DNA of 64,000 nt, taken from contig NC_069662.1 in the NCBI RefSeq assembly GCF_027244095.1, forward strand, positions 57,374,001 through 57,438,000. Reading direction: 5' to 3'. Shown in pieces: positions 59,199 to 64,000 of this stretch (positions within the stretch are counted from its first letter, which is position 1; each line of letters starts with the position of its first letter). The notes beneath the pieces were generated by a model, which had not been told where the DNA came from, ran no database searches, and saw nothing but the letters and a program-made list of their open reading frames with translations. Source of the stretch: Hemicordylus capensis (lineage: Eukaryota; Chordata; Lepidosauria; Squamata; Cordylidae). The position numbers and the translations under genes were made by a program.

Positions 59199-59340
59199 GC
59201 AAGTGATGCGCCACGCTGGGACGGGTGGCTGGGTGGGTTTCTGTTCCGTTATTTGCGCAGGGTTTCTTTCTTCTCCACCAATCTCCTCCCAGAACATGCG
59301 CTAGTGGCGGGGGAGGTTTCCTTCTCAAAAACAAAACCAG

Positions 59341-60330
59341 CGACCCACTAGGGTACTGCCTACGCGAGGTAATTACTACTACGAAATAATCGCCATCCCT
59401 TGGGTTCTCCTATGACTGGATCTCGAAATACTAGAGTTTATGAACCCACAGCAACCGTTTTGCTTCGAAGTAATAATTCGGGAGTAGCCACCACTCCAAT
59501 GCTATCAACACACCCACACGCCACTTTTCATGGTTATTTACCCTTCTCTAACTAGAAACTTCATCCAGTGAAAAATAAATTGTTAGGACGTGTTGTGTTG
59601 GTGAAAGCTGTATATTGCTTGGGTGCAACCTGTCTGGAACGTAAAAGGTTTTATGCCAAGGACCTGCACACAGCACGTTTCCAAATCCCAATACCAGATT
59701 TGTGAAAGCAGGCTGTGGTAGAGCATATGAACTCTGCACCTACTCAGAGGCACTGGTTTTTCCTTTATTATATTCTATAGCTGAGGCTCCTCCTCACCAC
59801 CGCCAGCTCTTGCCTCAAAATGAGCTCTGACCTGCATTTGACATTACTCGGGCACATCATGAATATGAAAGGAGGATTGACATGTGTTTAAAAGATAAGG
59901 TTTTTTTACACAACACAATCTAAATTATGTATATTAATCTGGAGTGGGTTGGTGGCAGATGGTTGAAAGATTGGAGTTTGCAGCAGGACCCTATTAACCA
60001 TTGGGTCCTGCTCATGTAGATATATCCTTATCACGAAAGGAAAACAGAATTCCCTCCGTATCAGGGAATTGTTCAGATGCTACATCTGAGGGTCTGACAC
60101 CTCTGAGTTTTTATTTCTGTGGCCTCCCATTATCCCAGGGCTACAGCAGGGTTAACTTGAACCTGCACTTGTTGAGGCTCGTCTTGGGAATCCATTTTCA
60201 GTGTTAGAGCTCAGCTCTGGAACATCTGAAAGAAGAACGAGAGAGGTGTGAAGAAGCATGTGCAGAGTGTCTTCCTCTCAGACTAAGGTGGGGGGGGGGG
60301 ATTTAGCTTTTGTCAAGTCGGTGTAAAATA
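59341..60330. other. No gene recognised
   Basis: Unremarkable non-coding DNA with only short open frames. Confidence 0.5.
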
Positions 60331-60334
60331 CTGC

Positions 60335-61090
60335 CTGATATGTGCATTTCTAGGCGGTGCACAGAGTTAAAACACAACAAATGTAAAACAGAATAAAAAC
60401 AGTTTAATTTCAGAAGACAAATTAAAAAATCTCACAAGAGAAAAACAAATTAAATAATTTTAAAATTATTTTCCATTAAAAGCCTGAGAAAACAGGTGCA
60501 TCCTTGTTTCCTAAAAGCAAACAGAGAAGTTGCTCTTAATTGAACAGGGAGCATTACCACAGAAAAGGCCCGATCCCGAATTGCCACCAAACAAGCCAGT
60601 GGCAACCATAACCGGACCTCTGCAGATGATCTTAATAGGTGGCAGGATTCATGACAAAGAAGGCACTCTCTTAAGTACCCTGGACCCAAGCTGTTGAGGG
60701 CTTTATATTGGCAGCCAATGCAACTAACCCCTTGGGTTGTCCCAGAGACCAGTCTGGCTGCCGCATTGTGTACCAATTGTAGTTTCCAGACTATGTACAA
60801 AGGCAGCCCTATGTAGAGTGCATTACAGTCGTCAAGCCTAGAGGTCACCAACATATGCACCACTGTTTTAAGGTCATTTACCTCCAGAAATGGACGTAGC
60901 TGATGTATCAGCTGAAGCTGATAAAAAGCACTCCGGGCCATTGCCTCAACCTGAGAAACCAGAGAGAGTTTGGGATCCAGGAGCACTCTCAAATTACATA
61001 CCTGAGTGTAACTCCATCCAGAACAGGCAGATCTAAATAATCTCTCCAGTTTTGCCCCCACACAGTCAGTACCTCCATCTTATAGCTACC
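60335..61090 (-). mobile_element. L2-type LINE, 3' coding end
   Basis: The minus strand encodes NLRVLLDPKLSLVSQVEAMA, ARSAFYQLQLIHQLRPFLE, LVTSRLDDCNALYIGLPL and KLQLVHNAAARLVSG, typical L2 RT C-terminus, followed by the A-rich 3' tail. Broken frame. Confidence 0.9.
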
Positions 61091-61139
61091 AGTAGTACTG
61101 GAAAGGCTAAAAGAGAGTGGGAGTAGGGAGATGTCCACA

Positions 61140-61555
61140 ACTTTGTCCACATTTTATTTATGTATTTATTTATCTATAATACTTATATATCATCTGATAC
61201 GCACATCTCCAGGCAGTGTACATAATATAAACCACAATACAAAAATAAAAGCAAACAAAACACTTTCACAGAATAAAAACAATTCACAAAGTGAAATAGT
61301 TAAAATAATTTCACAGGATAAAAACATTTAAACAGTTTAAAATTAATTGTAATTAAATGCCTGAGAAAACAGCTAAGTCAAGGGTTGTTTTTTTAAAAGC
61401 AATCAGAGATGGAGAAGCTCTTCGTTTGACAGGGAGTGAATTCCAAAGCCCTGGGGCAGCTACAGAGAAGGTCTGGCCCCGAGTTGGCTCCAGACGAGCC
61501 AGTGGCAACCATAACCAGACCTTCCCAGATGATCTTAATAGGCGGTCAGGTTTGT
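61140..61555 (-). mobile_element. L2-type 3' end, second copy
   Basis: Repeats the 3' end of the previous copy ('attccaaagccctggggca', 'gagccagtggcaacc' phrases) and its A-rich tail. Confidence 0.8.
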
Positions 61556-62830
61556 TTGTTTATTATTTTATTTAGTGCATTTATATACCGCCCTGGGCAG
61601 CTCACGATATAAAAACCATTAAAACATTAACATAATTAAAACAATTTAAAAGACAAGAAAAACCTGTAAAAACTGAAACTTTAAAACTATAAACTAAAAG
61701 CCTGACTAATCAGGTATGTTTTGGGTTCCTTAAAAACATTCAGAGGTTACTCTAATTTCATTAGCAAGCAAGTTCCAGAGTCCCGGGGCAACTTTAGAAA
61801 AGGCCTAGTTTCGAATCGCCAACAACTGAGCTGGTGGCAACCTCAACTAGACCTCCCCAGATGATCTTGAGAGGCAGTGGGGTTGTTGAAGAAGAATTCT
61901 CTTAAATAGAGAGACAAAGAAGGTGATCTCTTAAACACCCTGGACCTAAGCCATTCAGGGCTTTATAGGTAATGATCAGCACTTTGTATTTTGCTCGGAA
62001 ACATCGGCAGCCAGTGCAGTTCTTTCAGAATCAGTGTTATATGGTCCCTAGTCAAACCTAGAAGTTACCAGCATATGCACCACTGTTTTATGGTCATTTA
62101 TCTCCAGAAATGGGCATAGATGATATATCAGCCAAAGCTGATAAAAAGCACTCCTGGCCACTGCCTCAACCTGAGAAATCAGAGTTTGGGATCCAGGAGC
62201 ACTCCCAAGCTATGAACCTGATCCTTCAGGGGGAGAACATTGAGAACAGACAGATCTAAACCACCTCTCAGGTCCTGACCCCCCTCAGTCAGTACCTCCA
62301 TCTTACTTGGATTCAACTTCAGTTTGTTATGCCTCATCCAGGCCATTACTGCCTCCAGGCAAGCATTTAGGAAAGCTCTACCATTTGCTGATGAAGCTGA
62401 TATGGAGAAAGATTTGGGTGTCCTCAGCATATTGATAACACCCTGCACCAAATCTCCTGATGATCTCTCCCAGAGGTTTCATGTAGATGTTAAAGAACAT
62501 TAGAGACAGTATGGAGCCTTGTGAAACTCCATATAGTAATTCTCGCTTTGCAGAACAACAGTCTCCAAGTGACACCATCTGGAATCTATCTGAGAGGTAG
62601 GAACAGAACCATTGTGGAACAGTGCCCCCTAATCCCACCTCCCTCAGGCGACCCAAAAGGATACCATGGTCACTGGTACTGAAAGCTGCTGAGAGAGCCA
62701 AAAGAGTCAGCAGAGTTGTACTCCCTCTGTCAGTTGAAGATCATCCATCAGGCTGACCAAGGCGGTCTCAACCCAAGCCTGCCTGAAAGCCTGTTTTGAA
62801 ATGTTCTTCCTCAGTGAGTTCCTAATAAAT
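61556..62830 (-). mobile_element. L2-type LINE, RT through 3' end, third copy
   Basis: The minus strand has LSAAFSTSDHGILLGRL, VSQGSILSLMFFNIYMKPLG and AEDTQIFLHI (degenerate YADDTQ), then WMRHNKLKLNPSKMEVL and VHSLGVLLDPKL. This is the longest L2 copy in the window; frames are broken. Confidence 0.9.
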
Positions 62831-63560
62831 GGGGGAAAATAAATGATATCAGGAATGGCTTAAGACATGGCTGCACAGAGCCCACTAGCTATGTATGGTG
62901 GCAAGAGCCAGGACAAGGCACAGCTAGAGTTGTAGGGGCCTCTGGGTTTCACAGAGAGAGCCCCCGTTTCTCTTAGGGTGTTTTTTTGGAGTCCTTCCTT
63001 TCTTCCTACACTCATAGCCTGATACAACACCTGGAGTCTTATGAGAGTCCCTCTTAGCCAACAGTCTACTTAGCCAAGTATCTCCTGTGTGGAGTAGCAG
63101 GAAGAAATGCAAGGAGCAACAGGCCTTAAAACACAACTGTTACAGCATGAAAGATGAAGCTTTGCAGAACTCCACCCCCAGCTACTCTCTCAAAACTATA
63201 TGAGCTCCAAACTAGACTTGTAAAAGAATATTCTCCAACACATTTAATAGCATGGGTGGAATAATTCCCCAGAATATTCTCTCCTATGCCAAATAATCCA
63301 GAAGAATATTCTTTGCATAAAACAGCCACCAAATTCCACTTTGAGCACTCTTTCCAATCCTAGTCTTAAAAGATAGGGTTTTAAAATCTGCATTGGATAG
63401 TTGTATCCAGGAATTCTTTCTGACACCTGTGGCAATGGCAGTCCCTATGCGTGTTGCGATCAGGGCAGCTGCCTTGCTCACTTACCACTTGTCCCGGGTC
63501 AGATGATGGTCCACGAGAGCCTTGATCACCCACCTGGTTTTGCTGCCTACTTAGGACTGG
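62831..63560. other. No gene recognised
   Basis: Non-coding; a local hairpin of 'agaatattct' phrases lies at 63225-63315. Confidence 0.5.
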
Positions 63561-63562
63561 CT

Positions 63563-63577
63563 CTTTCTCTCTCTCTC

Positions 63578-63632
<55 letters not shown>
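63563..63632. repeat. (TC)n(TG)n(AG)n compound microsatellite
   Basis: TCTC, then GTGT, then GAGA runs, about 70 bp in all. Open frames through it are artefacts. Confidence 0.95.
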
Positions 63633-63634
<2 letters not shown>

Positions 63635-64000
63635 TTGTTGAGCATCTGAAAGGCCACAACTGTGTAGGTTTGAATGAAGGGATGAGCACTCCCAGACTGG
63701 ATCACTGGTCTTCTTTCTTCCACCCCGGCATGCAAGCTCTACAACTTTTAATTGATTAGATTAATCAGTCAAAATGGTGCCTCCAATTTAATTAGGCAGC
63801 AGATTTGTATATATAATTAACACTAGTCTTAACAATTGCAGAGAGCATGCACCACCTTAAAAGAGGCATGCTCCTTTTTCTCTTGTGTAGGAAGGAATGT
63901 CTCCTTCCCATCATCTTAGATTACGTCTCCTATGACACAAAAACAAAGAATAAATTCCTCAAAATCATTATGTGGAAGTAGTAGAGGTTCCTGCCCAGAA

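Larger units (their letters stand above)
57945..59340. repeat. Large inverted duplication (arms about 525-565 bp)
   Basis: Left arm 57945-58510 and right arm 58813-59335 are inverted copies at roughly 85-90% identity, with a ~300-bp unique spacer. Each arm holds an RDM1-like first exon plus its promoter side and the start of intron 1. The copies diverge outward, head to head. Confidence 0.88.

Overview
The window looks like nuclear DNA of a squamate reptile (lizard-like). Evidence: a tRNA-derived Sauria-type SINE, a 5S-rRNA-like SINE family, L2- and R4/Dong-type LINEs, an ancient MIR/CORE-SINE, many hAT-type DNA transposons, and spliced vertebrate genes. No prokaryotic gene organisation, rRNA, free-standing tRNA or CRISPR was seen. 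All calls were made by eye from sequence; family names rest on remembered motifs, not searches.

Layout. (1) 1-27 kb holds scattered exons of PLEKHM1 on the minus strand: zinc-binding C-terminal exons at 1.4-2.3 kb, a large double-PH exon at 8.7-9.6 kb, linker exons at 9.8-10.1 and 14.5-14.9 kb, and the exon after the RUN domain at 26.4-26.95 kb. The gene is heavily invaded: a Tc1/mariner remnant and a ~4 kb R4/Dong LINE lie in the 3' half, one exon is partly duplicated around a solo LTR, and a 10.3 kb hAT transposon with an uninterrupted 926-residue transposase frame (15362-25635, exact 8-bp target duplications) sits in one intron. Several exon edges lack splice signals and the RUN exons were not found, so this copy may be decaying or partial.

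(2) 27-46 kb has no gene I can name. It is a patchwork of hAT and palindromic MITEs, L2 fragments, SINEs and an LTR-retroelement fossil.

(3) 47.3-55.6 kb carries a growth-hormone-family gene on the plus strand. Exons 2-5 are present with consensus splice sites, the family's exon phases (1-0-0-0), all four cysteines and a poly(A) signal, but the protein is strongly diverged from the squamate GH I remember. Exon 1 was not identified. Its introns contain SINE, MITE, hAT and L2 insertions.

(4) 57.9-59.4 kb is a head-to-head inverted duplication; each arm carries an 84-nt first-exon candidate resembling RDM1. (5) 60-63 kb is a stack of L2 3' ends, followed by microsatellites.

How the genes work together: PLEKHM1 (late endosome/lysosome adaptor), GH (secreted cytokine-like hormone) and RDM1 (RNA/DNA-binding) are functionally unrelated neighbours. 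The clearest theme is successive transposon insertion, which can be ordered from nesting and target duplications.
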